The position numbers were made by a program, and so were the translations under genes. Below are positions 51,268 to 60,083 of a stretch of DNA of 64,000 nucleotides, piece by piece (position 1 is the stretch's first letter; the number at the start of each line of letters is the position of its first letter). This DNA is from JAJYSO01 sp964586655 (GTDB lineage Bacteria; Bacteroidota; Bacteroidia; Flavobacteriales; Flavobacteriaceae), in contig CAZPGY010000010.1 in NCBI GenBank assembly GCA_964586655.1, positions 22,152 to 86,151 of the forward strand, in the 5' to 3' direction. A model generated the notes under the pieces. It ran no database searches. It was not told where the DNA came from and saw only the letters and a program-made list of their open reading frames with translations.

Positions 51268-52746
51268 TTAATACGCTTTTGCAAAAAGAACGCGTTGCTT
51301 TGAGTCTTCTCCAGTCAGTACGCACTTTCCCGGCTCTTTTTCCCCTTCAAGAGGAATGCATCGGATGGTGGCTTTTGTCAGTCCTTTGATGCGTTCTTCG
51401 GTTTCGGCAGAACCATCCCAATGGGCCGAAATAAATCCTCCTTTTTCTTTCAATACTTTTTTAAACTCGTCAAAGTTATCCACTTTGGTAATATGGGCAT
51501 CTCTAAAAGATTTGGCTTTTTCAAAGAGACGGACTTGTATTTCGTCCAGCAGGTCTTTTACGGTTTCAGTGGCCTTATCTTGCGGGATAAATGATTTTTC
51601 TAAGGTGTCTCGACGAGCCAATTCAACGGTTCCTTTTTCCAAGTCTTTTGGTCCAATAGCCAGTCTCACCGGTACGCCTTGCATTTCATATTGGGCAAAT
51701 TTCCAACCCGGCTTTTGGGTGTCACGGTCGTCATATTTCACGCTAATTCCTTGCGCTCGAAGTTGTTCAGATAATTTTTCGGCCACTTCAGTAATGGCTT
51801 TCAGTTGTTCTTCTTTGCGATAAATGGGGACAATGGCCACTTGTATAGGCGCCAATTTTGGCGGGAGCACCAGTCCACGATCATCGCTGTGCGTCATGAT
51901 TAAAGCGCCGATCAGGCGTGTAGACACGCCCCAGCTGGTGGACCAAACATAATGTTGTTTGCCTTCCTTAGCGGTGTATTTGACCTCAAAGGCTTTGGCG
52001 AAATTTTGGCCTAAGAAGTGAGAAGTTCCTGCCTGCAAAGCTTTGCCATCTTGCATTAAAGCCTCAATGCAGTAGGTTTTTTCGGCGCCCGCAAATCGTT
52101 CGCTCTCGGTTTTTATACCCTTGACGACCGGAATGCCCATAAAGTTTTCTACAAAATCGGCATAAAGGTGTAAAATATCTTCGGTTTCTTTCATGGCCTC
52201 CGCTTTGCTGATGTGTGCGGTGTGGCCTTCTTGCCAAAGAAATTCAGAGGTGCGTAAGAACAAACGGGTACGCATTTCCCAGCGAACTACATTGGCCCAT
52301 TGATTGATTTTGATGGGCAAATCGCGATAGGATTGAATCCAGTTTTTAAGGGTATTCCAAATAATTGCCTCCGAAGTAGGCCTGACAATCAATTCCTCCT
52401 CCAATTTGGCCTCAGGATCGGTGATGAGCTTTGAAGAATCTTCGGGATCGGTTTTTAAACGATAATGGGTCACCACCGCGCATTCTTTGGCAAAACCTTC
52501 TGCATTTTTCTCTTCAGCCTCAAACATGTGCTTGGGGACAAACAGCGGGAAATAGGCATTTTGATGCCCGGTAGCTTTGAACATGTGGTCCAATTTGGCT
52601 TGCATTTTTTCCCAAATGGCATAACCGTGCGGTTTAATGGTCATACAGCCGCGAACCTGCGAGTTCTCTGCTAAATCTGCTGCAATGACAAGCTCATTAT
52701 ACCATTTTGAATAATCTTTTTCGCGTGATGTAAGTTTCTTGGCCAT
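51268..52746 (-). CDS. proS: Prolyl-tRNA synthetase (short archaeal/eukaryote-like type)
   Basis: A 492-residue class II synthetase charging tRNA-Pro. It opens with KLTSREKDYSKWYNELV. Blocks include VRPTSEAIIWNTLKNWIQSY, QWANVVRWEMRTRLFLRTSEFLWQEGHTAH (motif 2) and a motif 3 region TSWGVSTRLIGALIMTHSDD-RGLVLPP. It lacks the editing domain of the long bacterial ProS. This fits the 'type 3' enzyme found in Bacteroidota. The ATG at 52746 is chosen because an upstream in-frame ATG at 52818 lies ahead of a TATTTTTG box (52796-52803, minus strand). The C-terminal domain ends in ACAY-type VLFAKAY. Confidence 0.95.
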   Translation of the reverse strand: MAKKLTSREKDYSKWYNELVIAADLAENSQVRGCMTIKPHGYAIWEKMQAKLDHMFKATGHQNAYFPLFVPKHMFEAEEKNAEGFAKECAVVTHYRLKTDPEDSSKLITDPEAKLEEELIVRPTSEAIIWNTLKNWIQSYRDLPIKINQWANVVRWEMRTRLFLRTSEFLWQEGHTAHISKAEAMKETEDILHLYADFVENFMGIPVVKGIKTESERFAGAEKTYCIEALMQDGKALQAGTSHFLGQNFAKAFEVKYTAKEGKQHYVWSTSWGVSTRLIGALIMTHSDDRGLVLPPKLAPIQVAIVPIYRKEEQLKAITEVAEKLSEQLRAQGISVKYDDRDTQKPGWKFAQYEMQGVPVRLAIGPKDLEKGTVELARRDTLEKSFIPQDKATETVKDLLDEIQVRLFEKAKSFRDAHITKVDNFDEFKKVLKEKGGFISAHWDGSAETEERIKGLTKATIRCIPLEGEKEPGKCVLTGEDSKQRVLFAKAY

Positions 52747-52840
52747 AGGCTTTGGCACAAATGTTGTGCTTATGTTAATGATTTTGAGAGTTTGACAAAA
52801 ATAATTAATTTTATACATCCAACAACAAAAACATCAAGTT

Positions 52841-54022
52841 ATGAGGCTTACTATAACAAATATATCGACTAAAGTATATTTTACCTTGGCGCTGATGGGG
52901 AGTTTCCTTTTTAGTGCTTGTGGAACTTATTCCAATGCGGGATATGACGGAATATATACACGAGACCTGCCTCGGGGGAATAGCGAGCGCGGGGTGCAGA
53001 AAGTAACCCAAAAACGCACCGCCGAAAAAGATCAATATGAAAATTATTTTTCAAAGCAAAGTCGTCAAATTTCTCAAGCCCGGAATTATATATCCGGAGA
53101 AGAGGAGCAAGCTGTTTTTACCGATCCGGATGAATATTATGACGATGCACAGGCCTATGACGACGGTTATTATGAAGACAATGCATATTACGCCGGATCC
53201 GGATCATGGGGAAGCAACCCGAGCTCAGTGAATATCAATTATTACGGAGGTATTTATAGTAATCCTTACCTGTATAGCGGATATTATTCCGGTTATCATA
53301 ATCCTTGGTGGACTTGGAGCCCTTATTATTACAATCCTTGGGGCTGGTATTATCGTCCGTTTTACGGATACAGCTCCTTTTATTGGGGCTATCCCCGATA
53401 TGGTTTTGGCTGGGGAATAGGTTTTGGTTGGTATGGATATCCATATTATAATCATTATTACCCTCTATACTATTACGATAGTCCTTATTATGCCTATGCT
53501 CGCTCCAGGAATTATCGCTCTTATCACCGCGGAAATCGCAACTATAGGAGTCAATATTCAACCAACAGCCAGCGACGGGTAAGCTCCAGATCACAGCGCA
53601 ATACCGTTCAAAATCGACGAGGGACCCGATCTTCACAGACTCGTCGAGATGTACGACGCAATAGTGGGAATAATGTGAGCAGAAAAGTGAGAAACCCCAG
53701 ACGTGTTGATGCGGATAGAAGTCGCCGTACGATCAATCGAGGAACTCGAAAACGTGTAAATATCAATAGAAACACGCCTCGACGCCGAGTTATTCAAAGA
53801 AAACAACGGGTAAAAAACAACCGGAATAAGAATCATAATACTTTTAAAAACAGCTCGCGCCGTAAACGCACCATTCGCCGTCATAAACCTACTCATAGAC
53901 GAATTTCTACCCCGACGCGCTCCAGCAACCATTCCATCAGAACCGGTGGCGGAAGCAGTAGAAGTGTCGGTGGCGGACGAAGAGGAGGAGGTTCTCACCG
54001 ATCAGGTGGCGGCAGACGTTAA
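52841..54022 (+). CDS. Lipoprotein with Tyr/Gly/Trp-rich middle and Arg/Ser/Gly-rich tail
   Basis: A 393-residue predicted lipoprotein. The signal ends at Cys27 (GSFLFSAC). Residues 50-115 are acidic. Residues about 130-220 are extremely rich in Tyr, Gly, Trp and Pro, with few charges. From residue 220 to the end the chain is rich in Arg, Ser, Asn and Gly, finishing with GGG-R-S repeats (GGGRRGGGSHRSGGGRR). I know no family with this layout. The acidic, aromatic and basic blocks in sequence suggest a self-associating or polyanion-binding surface protein. It is divergent from proS and followed by the FadL-like gene 92 bases later. Confidence 0.8.
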   Translation: MRLTITNISTKVYFTLALMGSFLFSACGTYSNAGYDGIYTRDLPRGNSERGVQKVTQKRTAEKDQYENYFSKQSRQISQARNYISGEEEQAVFTDPDEYYDDAQAYDDGYYEDNAYYAGSGSWGSNPSSVNINYYGGIYSNPYLYSGYYSGYHNPWWTWSPYYYNPWGWYYRPFYGYSSFYWGYPRYGFGWGIGFGWYGYPYYNHYYPLYYYDSPYYAYARSRNYRSYHRGNRNYRSQYSTNSQRRVSSRSQRNTVQNRRGTRSSQTRRDVRRNSGNNVSRKVRNPRRVDADRSRRTINRGTRKRVNINRNTPRRRVIQRKQRVKNNRNKNHNTFKNSSRRKRTIRRHKPTHRRISTPTRSSNHSIRTGGGSSRSVGGGRRGGGSHRSGGGRR

Positions 54023-54114
54023 AAAAGTAAGCCCCTAAAATTAAATGAGTTTCCTGCGGATGAATCCGGCTTTATATCGAGTCATGTCCGCAATTAAAAA
54101 AAAAGAACAGTGTT

Positions 54115-55626
54115 ATGAAAAGAATCTTTTTTTTCACCTTTTTATTGTGTAACCTCTCAATGTTGAACGCACAAGATCTTGGTGATGCCTTGAGATACGG
54201 CTTGGATGAACTTAACGGAACCGCCCGATACATGTCGATGGGCGGAGCCTTCAATGCTTTAGGCGGAGATGTTTCTGCCTTGAAGATTAATCCGGCAAGT
54301 TCTGCCGTGTTTTTATCCAACCAAGCCGCTGTATCCTTGAGTGAAAGGGTGTATAAAAATAAAACCAATTACTGGGGAACCGAAAATGCTTATCGCAACA
54401 ATGATTTGGACCTCAACCAAGCCGGGGTGGTTTTTGTGTTTAACAACACCAATGAAGCCGCAGCGGTATCTCGATTGAGTTTTGGCGTATCCTATGACAT
54501 GACGGGTTTTTTCAACAACAGTTTTATAGCTAAAGGCGTCAGTAACGAATCGATTAGCAATATGTTTTTGAACTATGCGCAAGGCGTTCCACTCAATTTG
54601 TTGACGCCTTATCCCGATGAGTCGTTGTCTGATTTGTATAGTTATTTGGGATATGCCGATGTGGGTTTTAACAACAACCGACTGCAAACGGCCTATTTGG
54701 GGTACGAAACCTATCTGTTTGACGCAGTAGATCCTTCAGATATGGACAATACAGCTTACGTGTCTAACGTCACCGGTAGTTCTTTTGAGCATTATTACCG
54801 GGCTTATGAGTATGGATCAAAAGGGAAAGTAACCTTTAACGGAGGCTTGGCCATTAAAGATAAATTTTATTTTGGGCTAAACCTCAATAGTCATTTTATA
54901 GATTATCGTCGAACCACTTCCTTTCATGAGTTTATTGCCGATCCCAGTGAGATTAATCAGATTGATTTTATCAATGATTTGAGTACAGAAGGTTCCGGAT
55001 TTTCCTTTCAAGTGGGCGGTATAGCTCGTCTTAATGATATGCTTCGGGTCAGCTTGGCTTATGAATCTCCGACTTGGTATAAAATCTCCGACGAAACCAC
55101 TCAATACCTGCGAACAGACAGTCATGATTTTGGCGAAGCAATTGCCAATCCAACGATTGTTAATGTCTTTCCCGAATATAAATATCGTACCCCGGGGAAG
55201 CTCAGTGCGGGAGTAGCGGCCGTTTTTGGTAAATCGGGTTTGGTGAGTTTTGCTTATTCTTATCAAGATTTTTCTAATACCACCTATACTTCTCCTGGCT
55301 TTGGAGTACTCAACGATATTATAGCACAAAAACTACAAGCTGTGAGTACTTTCCGAATCGGTGGAGAATACCGCCTCAAAGCCTGGAGTTTTCGCGCCGG
55401 ATTTAGGCATCAATCCAGTCCCTATGTCAGTGAAGAAGCCATGGGAGCATTAAATGGATATTCTGCCGGAATAGGGTATAACTTTGGGGGAATAAGAGTT
55501 GATTTGGCTTATGATTTGGCCCAGCGTGATTATAACAAGCAGTTGCTGCACACCGGATTTTCTAATCGTGCTCAAGTGGAGAATAGCATTTCTCGCTATG
55601 TTTTGACGCTTTCTTTCCCCATGTAG
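54115..55626 (+). CDS. OmpP1/FadL-family outer-membrane transporter
   Basis: A 503-residue outer-membrane barrel with a signal peptide (1-19, LNAQ). The N-terminal motif ALRYGLDELNGTARYMSMGG-AFNALGGDVSALKINPAS is characteristic of the Bacteroidota OmpP1/FadL/TodX group. The C-terminus ends ISRYVLTLSFPM with the aromatic near the end that barrel assembly recognises. Members pass hydrophobic molecules such as fatty acids or aromatics. The substrate is not readable. It lies downstream of the Tyr/Arg-rich lipoprotein and is closed by a very strong bidirectional terminator. Confidence 0.92.
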   Translation: MKRIFFFTFLLCNLSMLNAQDLGDALRYGLDELNGTARYMSMGGAFNALGGDVSALKINPASSAVFLSNQAAVSLSERVYKNKTNYWGTENAYRNNDLDLNQAGVVFVFNNTNEAAAVSRLSFGVSYDMTGFFNNSFIAKGVSNESISNMFLNYAQGVPLNLLTPYPDESLSDLYSYLGYADVGFNNNRLQTAYLGYETYLFDAVDPSDMDNTAYVSNVTGSSFEHYYRAYEYGSKGKVTFNGGLAIKDKFYFGLNLNSHFIDYRRTTSFHEFIADPSEINQIDFINDLSTEGSGFSFQVGGIARLNDMLRVSLAYESPTWYKISDETTQYLRTDSHDFGEAIANPTIVNVFPEYKYRTPGKLSAGVAAVFGKSGLVSFAYSYQDFSNTTYTSPGFGVLNDIIAQKLQAVSTFRIGGEYRLKAWSFRAGFRHQSSPYVSEEAMGALNGYSAGIGYNFGGIRVDLAYDLAQRDYNKQLLHTGFSNRAQVENSISRYVLTLSFPM

Positions 55627-55690
55627 CAAAATAAGCGCGTTAGGGGAAAACCTTTAAATTACCTGATGAGGAGGATCTCCGAAAAGAAAC

Positions 55691-55733
55691 AACCCTAAAA
55701 AAATCCGGTCAATAACCGGATTTTTTTAGGGTT
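55691..55733. terminator. Strong bidirectional terminator with 19-bp stem
   Basis: AACCCTAAAAAAATCCGGT and ACCGGATTTTTTTAGGGTT pair perfectly around a 5-base loop. It separates the FadL-like gene from the convergent PUR-family gene. Confidence 0.85.
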
Positions 55734-55761
55734 GGTATGGTAATGTTTTTTTGGTAAATGA

Positions 55762-56133
55762 TTAGATATCGTCGAAATTTACATCTGTAAAGCTGTTGGT
55801 CGTTTCAGCATTTTCTGACTCAGGAATCGCTTCTTCTTCGGGTTTAAAGTCTTTGTCGTGTTTATCACTAATCACTTCTTCCCCGCGTTCCTGAATGATA
55901 AAACGGGTTACATCCTCCAGGTTTTCAACGAAATCATCAAAATCTTCTTTGTATAGGAAAATTTTATGCTTTTTAAAATAGAAAGATCCATCCTCGTTGG
56001 TAAATTTCTTGCTTTCTGTAATCGTCAAGTAATAGTCATCGGCTCTTGTGGAGCGTACATCAAAAAAATAAGTACGGCGACCGGCTCTTAACACCTTGGA
56101 GTACACTCCGTGTTTGTTTTCGTTTTCACTCAT
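55762..56133 (-). CDS. DUF3276/PUR-alpha-like nucleic-acid-binding protein
   Basis: A 123-residue protein. Its core (GVYSKVLRAGRRTYFFDVRS to KIFLYKEDFDDFVENLEDVT) is the PUR-repeat-like DUF3276 fold typical of Bacteroidota. The tail is acidic, ending FTDVNFDDI. PUR folds bind purine-rich single-stranded DNA or RNA; the role in bacteria is not established. I chose the ATG at 56133 (MSENENKHGVYS) rather than a TTG six bases upstream. Confidence 0.88.
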   Translation of the reverse strand: MSENENKHGVYSKVLRAGRRTYFFDVRSTRADDYYLTITESKKFTNEDGSFYFKKHKIFLYKEDFDDFVENLEDVTRFIIQERGEEVISDKHDKDFKPEEEAIPESENAETTNSFTDVNFDDI

Positions 56134-56207
56134 AATCAAAAAAATCGTTTAATTAACCTAATCGGGCTCAAAAATGATAAAAAAATCGAGTTTTACCAAA
56201 AATATTT

Positions 56208-57965
56208 TTAGTCATCTTTTTCGCTGAGTTGTTTTTGGTAGAGCTCGTGGTAATATCCTCGCTTTTTGATAAGCGTATCGTGGAGGCCTTCCTCAATGAT
56301 TCGGCCTTTGTCGAGGACAATGATTTTGTCTGCATTTTTGATGGAAGATATTCGATGGCTGACGATGAGGGTGGTTTTCCCTTTGGTGATTGATTTAAGA
56401 TTGCTCAATATTTTTTTCTCGGTTTCGGTATCAACTGCCGAGAGGCAATCGTCAAAAAGGAAGATTTTGGGATTTTGAATAATGGCACGGGCAATAGAAA
56501 CTCGTTGTTTTTGTCCGCCGGAGAGGGTCAATCCACGCTCGCCCAACACGGTGTCATATCCTTTACTGAATGCCTCTATATTTTCATGAATGTCTGCCAT
56601 TTTAGCGGCTTCTATCACTTCTTCATCGGTGGCGTCCGCCTTGCCAAAACGAATGTTGTTTTTGATGGAATCGCTAAAGAGAAAAGCATCTTGAGGCACA
56701 TAGCCTATGGCTTGGCGCAAGTCTTTTAAATTGAGTTGATCTACCGGAGTGTCATCGATGAGCAAGGCTCCTTGATCGATATCATACAGCCGGCCGATAA
56801 GTTCTAATAGCGTAGATTTTCCTGAACCTGTTTTTCCAACGATGCCTGTGGTTTCTCCCTTTTTAATGGATAAAGAAATCTCATGAAGTGCCGTAATAAG
56901 CGTGTCATCATAAGTGAAGCTTACTTTTTTGAAGGCGATATTGCCGGTAATCTCACTACGCGATTTGGCGGTGTTGACAATTTCGGGCTTTTCTTTTAAA
57001 AATTCATTGATTCGCTTTTGGGAAGCTTCGGCACGTTGCACCATATTGGTAATCCAGCCCACGCTGGTCACCGGCCAAGTGAGCATATTGACATAGAGCA
57101 AAAACTCTACAATAGTCCCCACATTATCAATTTGACCATTGATGAGCTGTTGTCCGCCAATATAGAGTACCAAGATATTGCTTCCCCCGATGAGTAATAA
57201 GATGAGAGGCAGGAAAATAGCCTGCATTTTGGCCAGCTCAATATTCTTTTCTTTACTGCCGTCTGACAATTTTGCAAAATCGACGTTGGTGCGGTCTTCC
57301 ATGCCATAGGATTTGATGACGGCAATACCGCTGAATCCTTCTTGGGTATAGGTGCTGAGCTTTGATAAATATTCTTGAACCACCGCACTACGTTTGTTAA
57401 TGGCTTGACTCAATTTGTAGATGGCGATAGACAGAATGGGGAAAGGGGCTACCGTATATAGTGTGAGAAGTGGTGCTTTGTCGAGCATGTAAATAATAAC
57501 CACGATAAACATGGTGACCGTGCCCACGGTATTCATGAGTGCGGGGCCCAGGTAGAGTCGTACTTTGGAAACATCTTCACTGATGCGGTTCATCAAATCG
57601 CCGGTTCGGTTCTTTTTATAAAAATTGAGCGATAGTTTTTGATACTGTACAAAAACTTCATTTTTTAAATCATATTCAATATTGCGGGAGGTGACAATAA
57701 AGGTTTGTCGCATCAAAAAAGTGAACAAAGCCGAGAGTATGGCTGCGCCAAAAATAATGAGCAGGTTGTGAAGCAATTCACTTTCAAATAGTGCCTTATC
57801 AGTGATTTCTCCCGATAAATATTGAGCAATCAAATCGGTGGCATTGCCGACAAAGCGCGGTACATAAACCGCAAAAAGCCGAGCCATGGCAGTAATGATC
57901 AAGCCCAGCAGCATCTGCCACTTGTATTTGACAAAATATTTGTTGAGGTATTGAAGGGCTTTCAT
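56208..57965 (-). CDS. ABC exporter half-transporter (MdlA/MsbA-like) with Asp in place of the catalytic Glu
   Basis: A 585-residue fusion of a six-helix membrane domain (to about residue 320) and an ATPase. The Walker A motif is GKTGSGKST, the signature is LSGGQKQRVS, and the Walker B region reads IFLFDDCLSAVD. The usual catalytic Glu after Walker B is therefore Asp, as in the degenerate subunit of heterodimeric exporters such as TM287 or YheI. I chose the ATG at 57965 (MKALQYLNKYFVKYKWQM); longer in-frame starts lie beyond a TATCTTTG box at 58055-58062. A 5-5-5 palindrome (CAGGT/ACCTG) abuts that box. No partner half-transporter is adjacent. Lipid or drug export is the family role. Confidence 0.92.
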   Translation of the reverse strand: MKALQYLNKYFVKYKWQMLLGLIITAMARLFAVYVPRFVGNATDLIAQYLSGEITDKALFESELLHNLLIIFGAAILSALFTFLMRQTFIVTSRNIEYDLKNEVFVQYQKLSLNFYKKNRTGDLMNRISEDVSKVRLYLGPALMNTVGTVTMFIVVIIYMLDKAPLLTLYTVAPFPILSIAIYKLSQAINKRSAVVQEYLSKLSTYTQEGFSGIAVIKSYGMEDRTNVDFAKLSDGSKEKNIELAKMQAIFLPLILLLIGGSNILVLYIGGQQLINGQIDNVGTIVEFLLYVNMLTWPVTSVGWITNMVQRAEASQKRINEFLKEKPEIVNTAKSRSEITGNIAFKKVSFTYDDTLITALHEISLSIKKGETTGIVGKTGSGKSTLLELIGRLYDIDQGALLIDDTPVDQLNLKDLRQAIGYVPQDAFLFSDSIKNNIRFGKADATDEEVIEAAKMADIHENIEAFSKGYDTVLGERGLTLSGGQKQRVSIARAIIQNPKIFLFDDCLSAVDTETEKKILSNLKSITKGKTTLIVSHRISSIKNADKIIVLDKGRIIEEGLHDTLIKKRGYYHELYQKQLSEKDD

Positions 57966-58054
57966 AATAATTTTGGACAAAAATTCTCTGCAAAGGGACT
58001 TTAAATCATTGTTTTGAGCAAATTTGTGAAGTGCCTTTTCTTGTAATTGAACGG

Positions 58055-58062
58055 CAAAGATA
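58055..58062 (-). promoter_or_regulatory. -7 box for the ABC exporter gene
   Basis: The minus strand reads TATCTTTG. CAGGTATAAAACCTG, an inverted repeat, lies immediately upstream (58063-58077) and could bind a regulator. Confidence 0.5.
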
Positions 58063-58225
58063 CAGGTTTTATACCTGATAAAAAGACAAGAGTTTTTAAG
58101 ATTTTGATGAGGAGAGGTTCGGTGGAGAAATTTAAAAACAAACTTAAGCTCATTTAGGGAGGAATTATTTAAAAAATGGTAATTTTGCAACCGAAATAAC
58201 GGATTCCCAATAACTCCTCAATGCT

Positions 58226-59164
58226 ATGCTCACACGCCGCCACATCCGCGTCAAAGTCATGCAGTCTTTATATGCCTTGTTGCGTAAAAAAGAGGCTAAT
58301 GTGCCGACTGAAGAAAAATTTCTCAGAAAGAGTATGGCTGATACTTACGATTTGTTTTTGTTGAATTTGTCTTTGCTTATGGAGGTAAAGTCCTGTGCCG
58401 GAGACTATTATGAAAAATCGAAGAAAAAACATTTGGCTACAGAAGCGGATATCAATCCCAATTTAAAGTTTGTCGAAAACAAACTCATTGACAAGCTTGA
58501 AAACTGTGAAGAGCTGCAAGAAGCTTTGGAGCAGAAGAAGTTATTTGATTGGCGTAAAGAATCACATTATGCGCAACAGATTTGGAAAAATTTGCGAGAA
58601 TCTGAGCTTTATGAAAAATATATAGCCACTCGAACGCATACTTTTAAGGAAGATCAAGACTTTTTGATCAACTTTTTTAAGGAGATAGTGGCCCCTAATG
58701 AAAAACTACACGATTATTTTGAAGATGCCAAATTGACTTGGGTTGATGATTTGCCCATCGTGAATACGGCCGTAGTTAAAACCTTGCGTAAAGAAAAAGC
58801 AATGACGCCTTTTGCATTGCCCCAATTGTTTAAAAGCGACGAAGACCGCGATTTTGCTTTCAGTCTTTTTCGTAACACCCTTGAATATTATTCCGATTTT
58901 GACGAAAGTATCAACCAAAGTACACTGAACTGGGACAAGGATAGATTGGCCGATATAGACCGAATTTTAATGAGAATGGGCTTGTGCGAATTTGTTTATT
59001 TTCCCACCATTCCGGTAAAAGCCACCATCAACGAATATTTGGAAATCTCGAAGGAATACAGTACACCCAAAAGCAGTGTCTTTATTAATGGAGTACTTGA
59101 CAAATTGTCCAAATCCTATAAGAAAGAAGGGCGGTTAAATAAAACCGGAAGAGGCTTGAACTAA
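58226..59164 (+). CDS. nusB: Transcription antitermination/ribosome biogenesis factor NusB, long Bacteroidota form
   Basis: A 312-residue protein, about twice the length of E. coli NusB (139). It begins with the NusB helix MLTRRHIRVKVMQSLYALL. The C-terminal NusB domain holds DWNKDRLADIDRILMRMGL-like sequence (NWDKDRLADIDRILMRMGLC), VKATINEYLEISKEYSTPKS and the terminal SVFINGVLDKL, all diagnostic. The middle 120 residues are a helical insert found in Bacteroidota. It binds boxA RNA with NusE. The order nusB, DUF1573, yajC is conserved in Flavobacteriales. A TAATTTTG box at 58180-58187 precedes it. Confidence 0.95.
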   Translation: MLTRRHIRVKVMQSLYALLRKKEANVPTEEKFLRKSMADTYDLFLLNLSLLMEVKSCAGDYYEKSKKKHLATEADINPNLKFVENKLIDKLENCEELQEALEQKKLFDWRKESHYAQQIWKNLRESELYEKYIATRTHTFKEDQDFLINFFKEIVAPNEKLHDYFEDAKLTWVDDLPIVNTAVVKTLRKEKAMTPFALPQLFKSDEDRDFAFSLFRNTLEYYSDFDESINQSTLNWDKDRLADIDRILMRMGLCEFVYFPTIPVKATINEYLEISKEYSTPKSSVFINGVLDKLSKSYKKEGRLNKTGRGLN

Positions 59165-59225
59165 ATTACTATCTTTTTACTATCTTCGCAACCCTAAACC
59201 TTTTAAATCTTTAAATACTTTTACG

Positions 59226-59717
59226 ATGAAAAAAACAATTTTATTATTGTTAGCGGTAGTCACCGTTAGTTTTGTTTCGTGCAAAAACAACAAGGCTTCT
59301 GACAAGGTTGCCGATAACAATAACGCGACAACACAAGAAATGGCAGCTAACGATGCCAATGCAAATGCTGCAGTACAACAAAATGATGCCAATAAAAAGT
59401 ATCCTAAGATTACTTTTGAAGATGCCAACTTTGATTTTGGTAAGGTTACTGAAGGTGAGGTAGTTCAGCACAAATTTGTATTTACTAATACCGGAGAAGC
59501 TCCTTTGAAGGTAATGAAAGCCGATCCAAGCTGTGGATGTACTGTTCCTACCTGGTCCCGTGAAGCCATTGCACCGGGAGAACAAGGTTCTATGGTTGTT
59601 AAGTTTAACTCACGCGGACAGCACGGTGTCGTACGTAAAAGCGTGCGCTTGACCACCAATACAAAAGAAGGAGTTGAATTGTTGCGCTTTACGGCCAACG
59701 TTGTGCCAAAGAGCTAA
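59226..59717 (+). CDS. DUF1573 domain lipoprotein
   Basis: A 163-residue predicted lipoprotein. The lipobox ends at Cys19 (VTVSFVSC), followed by an Asn/Ala-rich linker to residue 58. The DUF1573 immunoglobulin-like domain runs from about 64 to 160: FDFGKVTEGEVVQHKFVFTN, the conserved ADPSCGCTVP cysteine pair, then PGEQGSMVVKFNSRGQHG. The role is unknown, but it is a constant neighbour of nusB and yajC. A TATCTTCG box lies 44 bases upstream of the ATG, and yajC starts 10 bases after the stop. Confidence 0.93.
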   Translation: MKKTILLLLAVVTVSFVSCKNNKASDKVADNNNATTQEMAANDANANAAVQQNDANKKYPKITFEDANFDFGKVTEGEVVQHKFVFTNTGEAPLKVMKADPSCGCTVPTWSREAIAPGEQGSMVVKFNSRGQHGVVRKSVRLTTNTKEGVELLRFTANVVPKS

Positions 59718-59727
59718 TTAAGAGTCT

Positions 59728-60024
59728 ATGGAAAGCTTTGGTAATATATGGTTTATTATTGCAATTATTGCAATCTTCTATTTCTTGATGATCAGACCCC
59801 AACAACAACAGCGTAAAAAGGAGAAGAAATTCTCTGAAAACCTGGCCAAAGGGGATAAGGTCGTAACCAAAAGTGGAATGTATGGCAAGGTGCTCAGTAT
59901 CAATGAAGAAAAAGGTACTGTGGTGCTTGAAACCGGTGCCGGTAAAATCACCTTTGACCGCTCTGCTTTGTCTCGGGAAATGAGCGTTAAACGCAATAAA
60001 CCCGAAACGGAAAAGAAAAAATAA
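59728..60024 (+). CDS. yajC: Preprotein translocase subunit YajC
   Basis: A 98-residue accessory of the SecDF complex in the inner membrane. One helix (about residues 5-22, GNIWFIIAIIAIFYFLMI) is followed by RPQQQQRKKEKKFSENLAKGDKVVTKSGMYGKV. This is the YajC signature, ending in a small beta domain and a lysine-rich tail. It lies 10 bases after the DUF1573 gene. In many Flavobacteriales a ybbR-like gene and coaE follow. Here a terminator and a long noncoding stretch follow instead. Confidence 0.95.
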   Translation: MESFGNIWFIIAIIAIFYFLMIRPQQQQRKKEKKFSENLAKGDKVVTKSGMYGKVLSINEEKGTVVLETGAGKITFDRSALSREMSVKRNKPETEKKK

Positions 60025-60052
60025 ACCGTACTTTATACTGGAAAATCATATA

Positions 60053-60083
60053 AAAAACTGTCTCGAAAGAGGCAGTTTTTTTT
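60053..60083 (+). terminator. Rho-independent terminator after yajC
   Basis: AAAACTGTCTC-GAAA-GAGGCAGTTTT with one G-U pair and a T-run, 29 bases past the stop. Confidence 0.8.
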
